DNA of 36,616 nucleotides from DASRHT01 sp035293765. GTDB taxonomy: Bacteria; Chloroflexota; Ktedonobacteria; Ktedonobacterales; Ktedonobacteraceae. The notes beneath the pieces are model-generated. The model worked only from the letters and a program-made list of their open reading frames with translations. It was not told where the DNA came from and did no database searches. Position 1 is the first letter of the stretch. Every line of letters begins with the position of its first letter. The position numbers and the translations under genes are program-made. Location of the stretch: NCBI GenBank assembly GCA_035293765.1, contig DATGMF010000007.1, forward strand, positions 1 through 36,616, in the 5' to 3' direction. Below, one piece after another: positions 15,709-22,844 of this stretch.

Positions 15709-17205
15709 TCAGGTTGTTGGTGCATCTGGCACGCGCGTGAAAACCTGCGCTTTCACCGTCGGCTCCAACTTGACGGTCAGGCTCTCAATCTCTCCTTTCT
15801 CGGAAGTGACAAACGAGACCTTTGCTTTGAATTCAAAGCGTTCGAGGTGCAACTCGAAAATGTCGTAGTGGATGTGGGTCAGGGATGAGGGGATATCATT
15901 ATAGATGAACCGCAACTGGTCGCCTTCCTGGCCGATGGTCACAACACCATAGCCGGGATGCTCATAGCGCCCGCAATAGGCATGAAGCTGATGCGATGGG
16001 TGAGTATCGGGGATCGCAGGCTCGGCTTTCTGTAACTCCGCAAGCTGCTTTTCCGCCTGGGCTCTGAGATCCGCGAACTCTTTCTGCAAGCGTCCGTTCC
16101 AATCTGCCTTTTCCGCGCCAAGTAGACGATCACAGGCAGTAAAGGCGATGATGTAAGGAGCGAGAGTACCACCGCGATTGGTGAAGACGGCCACTGCTGC
16201 ATTATCGTCGGGTAAAAGCACGACCTCAGCCATAAAACCATCAATTGAGCCCCCGTGCTGCACTATGCGATGGCCGCGATACGAGCCAATGAACCAGCCC
16301 ATGCCATAGCACCAGTGGGCGAACTCTGGATGCTGGCCCATTGGGATGGTTCCCCCTGGTGGGATAGGGGTATGCGGCAGGTGGTTTTGCGCGAGCTGCT
16401 CGCTTGCCAGCAGCTGTGTCTCCCCGTGCTTGCCTCCATGTAAATGGCAGAGCAACCAGTGCTGTATGTCTTCGAGGTTGGTGTTGACGCCTCCCGCCGG
16501 GGCAATAATTTGCCACTTATCATAGAAGGGGATCTCTTTGACTTCATCCTCCTTTTCAGCGTAGGGCAACGCGTAATCGTCGGTTCGCTGCGAGTCGCGC
16601 GGGGAGAGCGTTGTGCTGTGCATACCGAGCGGCTTGAGGATGCGCTCCGTCACAAACGCTTCCCACGACTGGCCCGTGACGTGCTCAATCAGATAGCCTG
16701 CGGTGACAAACATCAAATTGTTATACTGATAGGTTGTACGAAAATCTGCGCTCGGCTCAAGGTGCGCTAAACGCTCAACAACTTCTTTGCGCGTGAAGTT
16801 CGATCCATACCACAAAAACTCGTGGCGTGGCAAACCAGAACGGTGGGTGAGCAGGTCGCGGGGGGTCATACGCTCAGTCGCAAATTGATCTTGTAGCTTA
16901 AAGGTGGGCAGGTAGTGTTTGACCGGCTTATCCCACTCCAGTTTGCCTTCATCTACCAGCAGCGCAATCGCCGCCGCAGTAAATGCCTTGCCGGACGAAC
17001 CAATCGGGAAAAGCGTGCGTGGCGTCACGTCCAGATCCTCGGCCACGTTGCGCTTGCCAAAGCCTTGAGAGAGCAGCACCCTGTCATCTTTGATGATGAT
17101 AACAGCAGCGCCTGGCACCTTGCCATCCTGGAGCGCGGCGCGTACATCGTCCTCAAAGCCTGCAAGTTGAGCGGTGCTGATTGCCGTTTCAGTGTGTGGA
17201 TTCAT
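15709..17205 (-). CDS. Serine hydrolase, class C beta-lactamase fold
   Basis: This 498-residue protein has the penicillin-binding/beta-lactamase catalytic set: S70-S-G-K73 (FPIGSSGKAFT), Y161-N-N163 (YQYNNLMFVTAGY) and an HGG third motif (VQHGGSIDGFMAEV). Proteins of this type include D-aminopeptidases, D,D-peptidases and esterases, so the substrate is open. A C-terminal domain of about 110 residues (from roughly 385) resembles the lipocalin-like extension found in such hydrolases. No signal peptide is evident. The start at 17205 follows AAAAGGAAG; an in-frame Met at 17283 is poorly placed. It lies 156 bases after the LuxR regulator and 176 bases before the binding protein, all on the same strand. 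Confidence 0.88.
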   Translation of the reverse strand: MNPHTETAISTAQLAGFEDDVRAALQDGKVPGAAVIIIKDDRVLLSQGFGKRNVAEDLDVTPRTLFPIGSSGKAFTAAAIALLVDEGKLEWDKPVKHYLPTFKLQDQFATERMTPRDLLTHRSGLPRHEFLWYGSNFTRKEVVERLAHLEPSADFRTTYQYNNLMFVTAGYLIEHVTGQSWEAFVTERILKPLGMHSTTLSPRDSQRTDDYALPYAEKEDEVKEIPFYDKWQIIAPAGGVNTNLEDIQHWLLCHLHGGKHGETQLLASEQLAQNHLPHTPIPPGGTIPMGQHPEFAHWCYGMGWFIGSYRGHRIVQHGGSIDGFMAEVVLLPDDNAAVAVFTNRGGTLAPYIIAFTACDRLLGAEKADWNGRLQKEFADLRAQAEKQLAELQKAEPAIPDTHPSHQLHAYCGRYEHPGYGVVTIGQEGDQLRFIYNDIPSSLTHIHYDIFELHLERFEFKAKVSFVTSEKGEIESLTVKLEPTVKAQVFTRVPDAPTT

Positions 17206-17361
17206 TACGCTTCCTTTTCTGCTGATGGTTCTTTGCTCTCGCTGCGGAAAAAACGTCTGATACTTCTGAGTGTACCCAAACACATCCCATTAGCACCTCT
17301 ACCAAAGGGCAAATGTGGGGATAACTTTTCCAGGGGGAGTCGGACGCGATAAATCGGGTCC

Positions 17362-20300
17362 CTACGGGAGGAGGCCGAGAGCTCGCGCGCGCGTGATAGC
17401 TTGAACGCGGTTGGTGGCCCCGAGTTTCTGATAGATCGTATTGATATGCGCTTTGACCGTCCCGGTGACCACAACCAGTTCGTCGGCAATCTCGCGATTC
17501 TTGCGCCCGGCTGCGAGCAAGCGGAGGACTTCGCGTTCACGCAAGCTCAATGGATCAAGGAGTGGTTGGGACTCAGCGTGTGAGGTTGATAGAGAAAAAG
17601 TGCCAGACTGTGTAAAGGCTTTGAGCAGCGTGGAGAGATAGGCGATGCTGATGGCCTGTCCGCTGACTTTCTGGGCACGCTGCTGCTCAAGCAGATGGCG
17701 CAAAAGCCGGGCCAGTGGGTCGCCCTCAGTCACAAACACACGGATATATCTGCCCGGCTCTGCCAGGGTGACAGCGCGCTGCACTCGCTTCAGCGCGCCT
17801 GCGCCATCATGCTGAAGTTGGAGCGCCAGGGCTTGCAAGATCAGGATCTCTACCAATACACTCACTCTTCCTGCTTGCTCGGCTGTGATGAACCAGTGCT
17901 CTAAGAGTTCAAGCGCGCGGGTGCCAGCGTCCGGCTCAATGCCAGCCTGACCCGCAGCAATCAGCACACGCACACTCGTCAAATCAAGAAGCTGGCTGCG
18001 TTTATAGCCGGGGGCAGCGCTGCGCTGATTCTGTTCGTGCATCCAGAACAACGCCTCTTCCAGGCGGCCCTCTCTCAGAGCAAAGCGAGCGCGCAGAGGT
18101 GCGATTATTTCAGTCTGCTCGATATAGCTGGCACGCCGACTGAGTGAATCCAGTTGTTGCAGCCAGGATTGTGTGGCCGCGCTGTCTCCCTGCGCCTGCG
18201 CTATCAGAACGAGCAGCAGTGCGCTATCGAAGAGAATCGTAGTCGTCCGCGTGTATTGCCCCATCGTCCAGGCTTGCAGCAAATGATATCTGGCCTCAGC
18301 AAGATTATTCCACTCCCATAAAAGACACCCCAATCCAAGATGGGCGAAGCCTGCCGAAAAAAACGAGGAGATACTCGGTTCGGTCTCCAAAGCAAGAATG
18401 TGACGATAGAGCTTCGCAGTTTGAAAGGGATAGCCCTGTACAGCATACAGCTCTGCCTGCGCCATCATCGCATAGGGCAAGAGAAGCGCATGTCCTGCCG
18501 CCTGGAGGTTGCTTTTGGCCTCAGAGAGCAGCCGCGCAGCCGTGCCCACGTCGATGCTGCGCGTGTAAGCCAAACCCAGGAGCATTAAAATCAGGCCGCG
18601 CAGATAGTGACTATCGGCGGGCAGTTGTTGCAGAGCCTGCTGGCAGGAGGCAATGGCGGAAGAGAAGTCAGCGAACGAAATGGTATAGACCGAGCGGAGC
18701 GCAATGATCTCACTCTGAAGCGCGGCAACCGTCGGCGGAGACAGCGTTTCCTCAAGCCGATGGAGCGCCTGTTCCGCCGCCTCAACCCACAGGATGAAGG
18801 TACTGGGCTGCGAGGTAATGAACTCTTGCCAGATCCGGCAGATGCAGAGGCGAGGGCTGGAGCGCACAACCTCCTCAGGCAAGGAGTCGAGCCAGGTTTG
18901 CAGGATAGTCAATTTCCCCTCACTGATCATGCTCTGGGCAACTCCCTCTATCAAGGTGGCTGCGCGCGGATGGTCCCGGGCCGCCAGAGCGTGCTCGATG
19001 GCCTCTGTGGGCAAGGAGTGGGCCTCGAACCAGCGGCTGGCTCGCAGGTGCAGTATGGCAAGCAACTCCGGCTGGGTACGTAACAAAAAATGGCGTAACG
19101 CGCTGGCAAAGAGCGGGTGGTAGCGATACCACCCCTCTTGCTCAGCTAGTGGGCAGCAGAACAGATTGGCGCGTGCGAGTTCTTCCAGCATATGCGCAGT
19201 GTTCTCTTGATCCGTTACAGCCGCACAGAGCGCGCTATTGCAGCGCTCAAGCAGCGAAGTATGGAGCAGGAAAGTTTGCGTTTCTCGTGGGAGGTCCGCC
19301 AACACCTCTTCAACAAAATAGGTCTGAATGTGCCGGTTCGTGCCAGCACAGGCGGCGAGCAAATGCGCAAAATCCATCTGGCCCTGCAAGGAGCTTCTCG
19401 CCAGGTACAGGCCAGCAATCCAGCCCTCGACGCGCTCGGCCAGCACATCCAACTCTTTCGGTTCAGGTGTGAGATGCAGCACACGGGTAAGCAACTCCTC
19501 CAACTCTTCACGGGTCAGACGAAGTGCGTCGGTTCCCAGTTCCGTAAACTCTCCAGAAGCGCGCAAACGGACAAGCAGACCCGGCGGTTCACTGCGGGTC
19601 GCGATAATCATATGGACATGTGTGGGCAGATGAGCGAGGAGGAGTTTGAGCGCATGATGAATACATTGCTGCTCAATCAGGTGATAGTTATCAAGAACGA
19701 GGATGATCTGTGTGGGTGATGCGGCCAGTTCGTTGAGCAAGAGAACGATCCCTTCGCTCAGGGCAACCTGTCCCTCCTGGACGCCGGTCAGTATGCTCGC
19801 GCTGAGGTCAGGATGGACGCGCTGAAGTGCTCCGATCAAATACGCCAGGAAACGTTGCGGCTCGTTTTGCTCACGCTCCAGGGTGAGCCACGCCACTGGC
19901 AGGCGGCGGCAAGCGAGCCATTGCGCTAACAGCGTGGTTTTGCCGCAGCCAGCCGGAGCCGAGAGCAGCGTGAGCCTGTATGCAAGGCTGGCATCCAATA
20001 ACGTATGCAGACGTTCGCGTGGAATGAGCGCAGCCTGTAGAGGCGGCGGACGTAACCTGGAAGCCAGCAGGGGTCCCCGCGATATCGCTAGCTGCGAGGT
20101 GGGAGCGGCGTCGTCCGTCACACATAGCGGTTGCACCGGCTGAGATGTTTGCTGCCATGCGCGTTCTTGCACTGATTGCCGGGGGATTTCGAGCACGACA
20201 GCCGATGTTCGTTGCATCTGGTGAGGGACTTCATGCTCGCTGTACTCTTGCCGGTCCTGCTGCGGGAGCCGATCAATGGAGGGATACTTGTCGGGAGTAT

Positions 20301-20607
20301 GGGCCAGTTCTTCCAGGCGAGCAATCGTCAGAGTTAGCGTGCGTCCAGCGTATTGCTTGATCCGGCGTTCACCCTGGCGACGATATGCGTACCAATAACC
20401 CTCGTTGCCGCGTGCCCGTGTCTCTTTAAGCAGGGTGAGATGGCCGCGCCTGCCCTGGAAAGAGAATGAACTGCGCTCGGCCAGCCAGGTTCGCCACCTT
20501 TCATCGTCTGCTGATAGGGAAGAAAACCGTTGTTGTCCCCGTTCGTAGACAGCATAGATATTGTGCTCAGAAGACCAGACGAGAGCGTGTGTGGCAGGTT
20601 TCGGCAT
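17362..20607 (-). CDS. MalT-like ATP-binding LuxR-family transcriptional activator with an extra N-terminal domain
   Basis: This 1081-residue regulator belongs to the large-ATP-binding LuxR group. Residues 1-105 form a Trp/Tyr-rich domain (HLTLLKETRARGNEGYWYAY, then LTLTIARLEELA) that is not part of MalT. The nucleotide-binding domain has a P-loop at about 217-225 (APAGCGKTT) and a Walker-B-like ILVLDNYHLIE. TPR-like helices fill about 500-950. The last 65 residues are a LuxR helix-turn-helix (LSLREREVLRLLAAGRKNRE, VKAHINTIYQKLGATNR). In MalT, an inducer and ATP drive oligomerisation and activation. Start 20607 follows AAGGAACG. It has its own promoter at 20695-20723. Lying at the head of the minus-strand peptide-use genes, it may control them. 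Confidence 0.92.
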   Translation of the reverse strand: MPKPATHALVWSSEHNIYAVYERGQQRFSSLSADDERWRTWLAERSSFSFQGRRGHLTLLKETRARGNEGYWYAYRRQGERRIKQYAGRTLTLTIARLEELAHTPDKYPSIDRLPQQDRQEYSEHEVPHQMQRTSAVVLEIPRQSVQERAWQQTSQPVQPLCVTDDAAPTSQLAISRGPLLASRLRPPPLQAALIPRERLHTLLDASLAYRLTLLSAPAGCGKTTLLAQWLACRRLPVAWLTLEREQNEPQRFLAYLIGALQRVHPDLSASILTGVQEGQVALSEGIVLLLNELAASPTQIILVLDNYHLIEQQCIHHALKLLLAHLPTHVHMIIATRSEPPGLLVRLRASGEFTELGTDALRLTREELEELLTRVLHLTPEPKELDVLAERVEGWIAGLYLARSSLQGQMDFAHLLAACAGTNRHIQTYFVEEVLADLPRETQTFLLHTSLLERCNSALCAAVTDQENTAHMLEELARANLFCCPLAEQEGWYRYHPLFASALRHFLLRTQPELLAILHLRASRWFEAHSLPTEAIEHALAARDHPRAATLIEGVAQSMISEGKLTILQTWLDSLPEEVVRSSPRLCICRIWQEFITSQPSTFILWVEAAEQALHRLEETLSPPTVAALQSEIIALRSVYTISFADFSSAIASCQQALQQLPADSHYLRGLILMLLGLAYTRSIDVGTAARLLSEAKSNLQAAGHALLLPYAMMAQAELYAVQGYPFQTAKLYRHILALETEPSISSFFSAGFAHLGLGCLLWEWNNLAEARYHLLQAWTMGQYTRTTTILFDSALLLVLIAQAQGDSAATQSWLQQLDSLSRRASYIEQTEIIAPLRARFALREGRLEEALFWMHEQNQRSAAPGYKRSQLLDLTSVRVLIAAGQAGIEPDAGTRALELLEHWFITAEQAGRVSVLVEILILQALALQLQHDGAGALKRVQRAVTLAEPGRYIRVFVTEGDPLARLLRHLLEQQRAQKVSGQAISIAYLSTLLKAFTQSGTFSLSTSHAESQPLLDPLSLREREVLRLLAAGRKNREIADELVVVTGTVKAHINTIYQKLGATNRVQAITRARALGLLP

Positions 20608-20619
20608 AGCATCGTTCCT

Positions 20620-20725
20620 TAGACTCGTTGTGTCCCCCAACAATCGTCGGACACCTTTAGTCCCCAACAATCCCTATTGATAGTCCCCAATACAAGTATA
20701 CGTGAAAAGCTGAACATGGGCAACC
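20620..20725 (-). promoter_or_regulatory. Promoter-leader block of the MalT-like gene, copy 1 of a dispersed repeat
   Basis: These 106 bases match 24575-24679 at 96 positions (nine substitutions, mostly transitions, and one indel). The block carries the sigma-70-type promoter of the regulator gene and, just downstream of it, three direct copies of a TTGGGGAC-type motif (plus-strand GTCCCC starting at 20632, 20660 and 20683). Such spaced direct repeats are what an oligomeric activator or repressor would contact, so autoregulation by the MalT-like protein is a reasonable guess. Confidence 0.7.
20695..20723 (-). promoter_or_regulatory. Sigma-70-type promoter for the MalT-like regulator
   Basis: On the minus strand TTGCCC (20718-20723) and TATACT (20695-20700) are 17 bases apart, facing the gene that starts at 20607. 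Transcription would begin near 20688, inside the repeated TTGGGGAC motifs. Confidence 0.65.
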
Positions 20726-20807
20726 CGGCGGGAATCGTTAGCTGACGTACAGAATTGTTTCGAGTGATGGGGTGACGCAATATTGTAAAATAACAAAATT
20801 TATGCAA

Positions 20808-20836
20808 TTGCAATATTCAATGTAATATGCTATGAT
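20808..20836 (+). promoter_or_regulatory. Sigma-70-type promoter for the XRE regulator
   Basis: TTGCAA (20808-20813) and TATGAT (20831-20836) are separated by exactly 17 bases in a strongly AT-rich stretch upstream of the gene starting at 20927. The leader would be about 85 bases. A GCAATATT sequence occurs twice nearby (about 20777 and 20810), which may be an operator. Confidence 0.5.
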
Positions 20837-20926
20837 TAAATCAGCAGAAGACAATAAATAGTCTTGGGTTACAATTTAATATATTAGCATATAATGTTGA
20901 GCTGGTCTGTTTTATGGGGGTGTGCT

Positions 20927-21631
20927 ATGGTAAACCACTCTTCATCCTCAGATCAGGCGCCACTGGCCCTGGCAAGAAAAAAAAGAGGATGGACCCAGGC
21001 TTATGTTGCGGAACAGGTAGATGTAAGTATTGATGCAGTGCGGCGCTGGGAAAGCGGAAGGATTCCATATCCCTCCTCGATTCAGAAATTGTGCCGCCTT
21101 TTTGCCATGAGCCCTCAGGAATTGGGCCTCTTTCAAGATCCTCATCAGCGGATGGCGACGCAGGCATGGAGGCCAGATGAGGCGGAAAAACAGGCAGCCT
21201 GGGAGATCCATGTAGAACTGGTCACGCGTGTTCCTATGACCATTCTTGAGGACGACCGAGGACTACTGCACGAGGCATTAACTTCGTTCTATTCCCTCTT
21301 TCAGACTACCAGAATCATCCTTCGTCAGCTTGGCCCTTTCCAGACTCCTCCTGACGCCGAGCCAGAGCGGTCCGTCTCATTTCTGGCCGTCAGAATGCTT
21401 AATCTGGCCCTGCGTCCTTTCCTCTCAAAGTGGCACCCCTTGCTTAAAGACTATGAGGATCGGCGGCCAATGACCGTAGGGGTTCTGGAGCACGAACGAC
21501 GGTGGGAGCAATATGACAAATTACGTCAGGAAATGATCACGCTCCGACCGACGTTGCTGGGCTATGCCGATGCCTTTGCGGCAATCGCGGGAACTCCGTC
21601 GCTGATTACTGCTATGCCTGCAAAAGAATAA
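20927..21631 (+). CDS. XRE-family helix-turn-helix regulator with a conserved C-terminal domain
   Basis: The 234-residue product starts with a Cro/CI-type helix-turn-helix (LARKKRGWTQAYVAEQVDVS, DAVRRWESGRIPYPSSIQKL, residues ~15-70), a DNA-binding fold of phage-like repressors. The rest is helical and carries a strongly patterned segment, MLNLALRPFLSKWHPLLKDY, followed by an Arg/Glu-rich helix and a GYADAFAAIAG end. I have seen this C-terminal pattern in hypothetical proteins of multicellular bacteria but cannot name its function. The start at 20927 is preceded by a GGGGG stretch; a Met 11 codons upstream is possible. It lies 268 bases before a membrane-protein gene and the PNP-TIR gene on the same strand, and may regulate them. 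Confidence 0.8.
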   Translation: MVNHSSSSDQAPLALARKKRGWTQAYVAEQVDVSIDAVRRWESGRIPYPSSIQKLCRLFAMSPQELGLFQDPHQRMATQAWRPDEAEKQAAWEIHVELVTRVPMTILEDDRGLLHEALTSFYSLFQTTRIILRQLGPFQTPPDAEPERSVSFLAVRMLNLALRPFLSKWHPLLKDYEDRRPMTVGVLEHERRWEQYDKLRQEMITLRPTLLGYADAFAAIAGTPSLITAMPAKE

Positions 21632-21899
21632 AGATATCGTTTGTGCTCATAATGTTTCTCTATGGAACCACCTGGTATCCTGATAATATTCCTGTGGATA
21701 AGCTTATAACATTAGCTACAATTACCGTCATGTAAAAGCAAAAACACCATCAAGACACCATCAAGTTGCACTTCCTCAAGTGCTGCCTGGAGAGTATGCT
21801 CCTTCTATTAAAGTAGAGTTTTTGAATGCTCAGAATGACAAGTCCTTTTTGATCCTACTTCTCGCTGTATTATCAATGACTATGTTCAGGAGAAAAACT
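21632..21899 (+). other. Intergenic stretch between the XRE gene and the membrane-protein gene
   Basis: It holds a tandem ACACCATCAAG pair (around 21744-21765), then a small hairpin (GCACTT-cctc-AAGTGC, about 21768-21783). The AT-rich part near 21680-21730 could hold a promoter, but no hexamer pair is convincing. An open frame reaches left to 21780 without a ribosome site. Confidence 0.35.
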
Positions 21900-22805
21900 A
21901 TGCAACCATCATCACCAGATCCGACAAACTCCACCGGACAGCTTTCGTCTTCTTCCCAATCGGAAAAACTATCTATGGCTCAGTCGCCAGATTCGCTTAG
22001 CTCGACGGATCAACCGTATCCGCTGTCGCCCTATCCGCACACAGAAACACCGGTCGCACCACCGCCACCTCTGGAAAGCTATCCGCCAGGAGAAGAAGCA
22101 TATTATAGGCAGCTTGCGCAGGGAGGACCGATTACACAACACCGTGCCCAACTCCAAGAAAAGATTAGCGAACCAGCAAAACCGAAACGCAATGGGTGGA
22201 AAGTCATAGCAACCATTCTGGCTGTCCTGGTGCTTGTTCTGGCTACTACAACGACGACGTTGCTCCTCACCCGTCCATCTGTTCAACAACCAGGACAAGC
22301 AACGTCTCCGGCAGTCGCAACGCAGGCGGTGCAGCCCACATCCACACCAGTCGCAACGCAGACGGCGCTACCCACATCTACGTCTGCAGCAACACAACCT
22401 ACACCTGCAGCCACAGTTCCAAGCGGGACAATTACTGAGAATTTGTTGTTAACCTGTGGAACAAATTGTAATGATCCCATTCGTGTGACAATCACAACTA
22501 TTCAGGTTAATGCTGCAAACGGGAATATGATCTGGAATATCTCTCTGCAAAACGTATCAGGGAGCAGCATGGACTACGGAATAGATACATTTGAGTTGTT
22601 AGCCAGTGGGGCGCAAAATCAGATTCCTGCGAATGTTACTCCGAAGAGTGGTACTCTTGCGAACAGCGATCCAGTAAAGATACAAGCAATCTTTGCCTTT
22701 GTTCCCACACAGGATACGACGTATACGCTTACTGTTGTGATCCAGGAAAACCCTTTTATAGGGCCTACAATAAATTTTGATCCCGTCCAGATAACGAACC
22801 TTTAG
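21900..22805 (+). CDS. Single-pass membrane protein with a Thr/Pro linker and an exported beta-sandwich domain
   Basis: The 301-residue product has a Ser/Pro-rich cytoplasmic N-terminus (including YPLSPYPHTETPVAPPPP and EEAYYRQLAQGG), a membrane helix at about 105-127 (VIATILAVLVLVLATTTTTL), a 36-residue linker of three 12-residue repeats, and a C-terminal domain that looks like a DUF4352-type immunoglobulin-like sandwich (IQVNAANGNMIWNISLQNVS, then alternating strands). The outer domain would lie outside the cell. AGGAG sits seven bases before the ATG at 21900. It is 39 bases upstream of the PNP-TIR gene and probably shares its transcript, so it might sense or anchor for that protein; that link is inference. 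Confidence 0.75.
   Translation: MQPSSPDPTNSTGQLSSSSQSEKLSMAQSPDSLSSTDQPYPLSPYPHTETPVAPPPPLESYPPGEEAYYRQLAQGGPITQHRAQLQEKISEPAKPKRNGWKVIATILAVLVLVLATTTTTLLLTRPSVQQPGQATSPAVATQAVQPTSTPVATQTALPTSTSAATQPTPAATVPSGTITENLLLTCGTNCNDPIRVTITTIQVNAANGNMIWNISLQNVSGSSMDYGIDTFELLASGAQNQIPANVTPKSGTLANSDPVKIQAIFAFVPTQDTTYTLTVVIQENPFIGPTINFDPVQITNL
22314..22421 (+). repeat. Three 36-bp tandem repeats inside the membrane-protein linker
   Basis: Units at 22314-22349, 22350-22385 and 22386-22421 encode VATQAVQPTSTP, VATQTALPTSTS and AATQPTPAATVP. The first two are closely alike in DNA and the third has diverged. The repeat number may vary between strains and sets the reach of the extracytoplasmic domain. Confidence 0.7.
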
Positions 22806-22844
22806 CAGCAGCAACTAGTACGAGTGGAAAGAAGAGTGTTCGTG

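Noticed and set aside
22314..22421. A short repeat array that might suggest a CRISPR
   Set aside because: The 36-bp units are directly adjacent without spacers and are in frame as a Thr/Pro linker.
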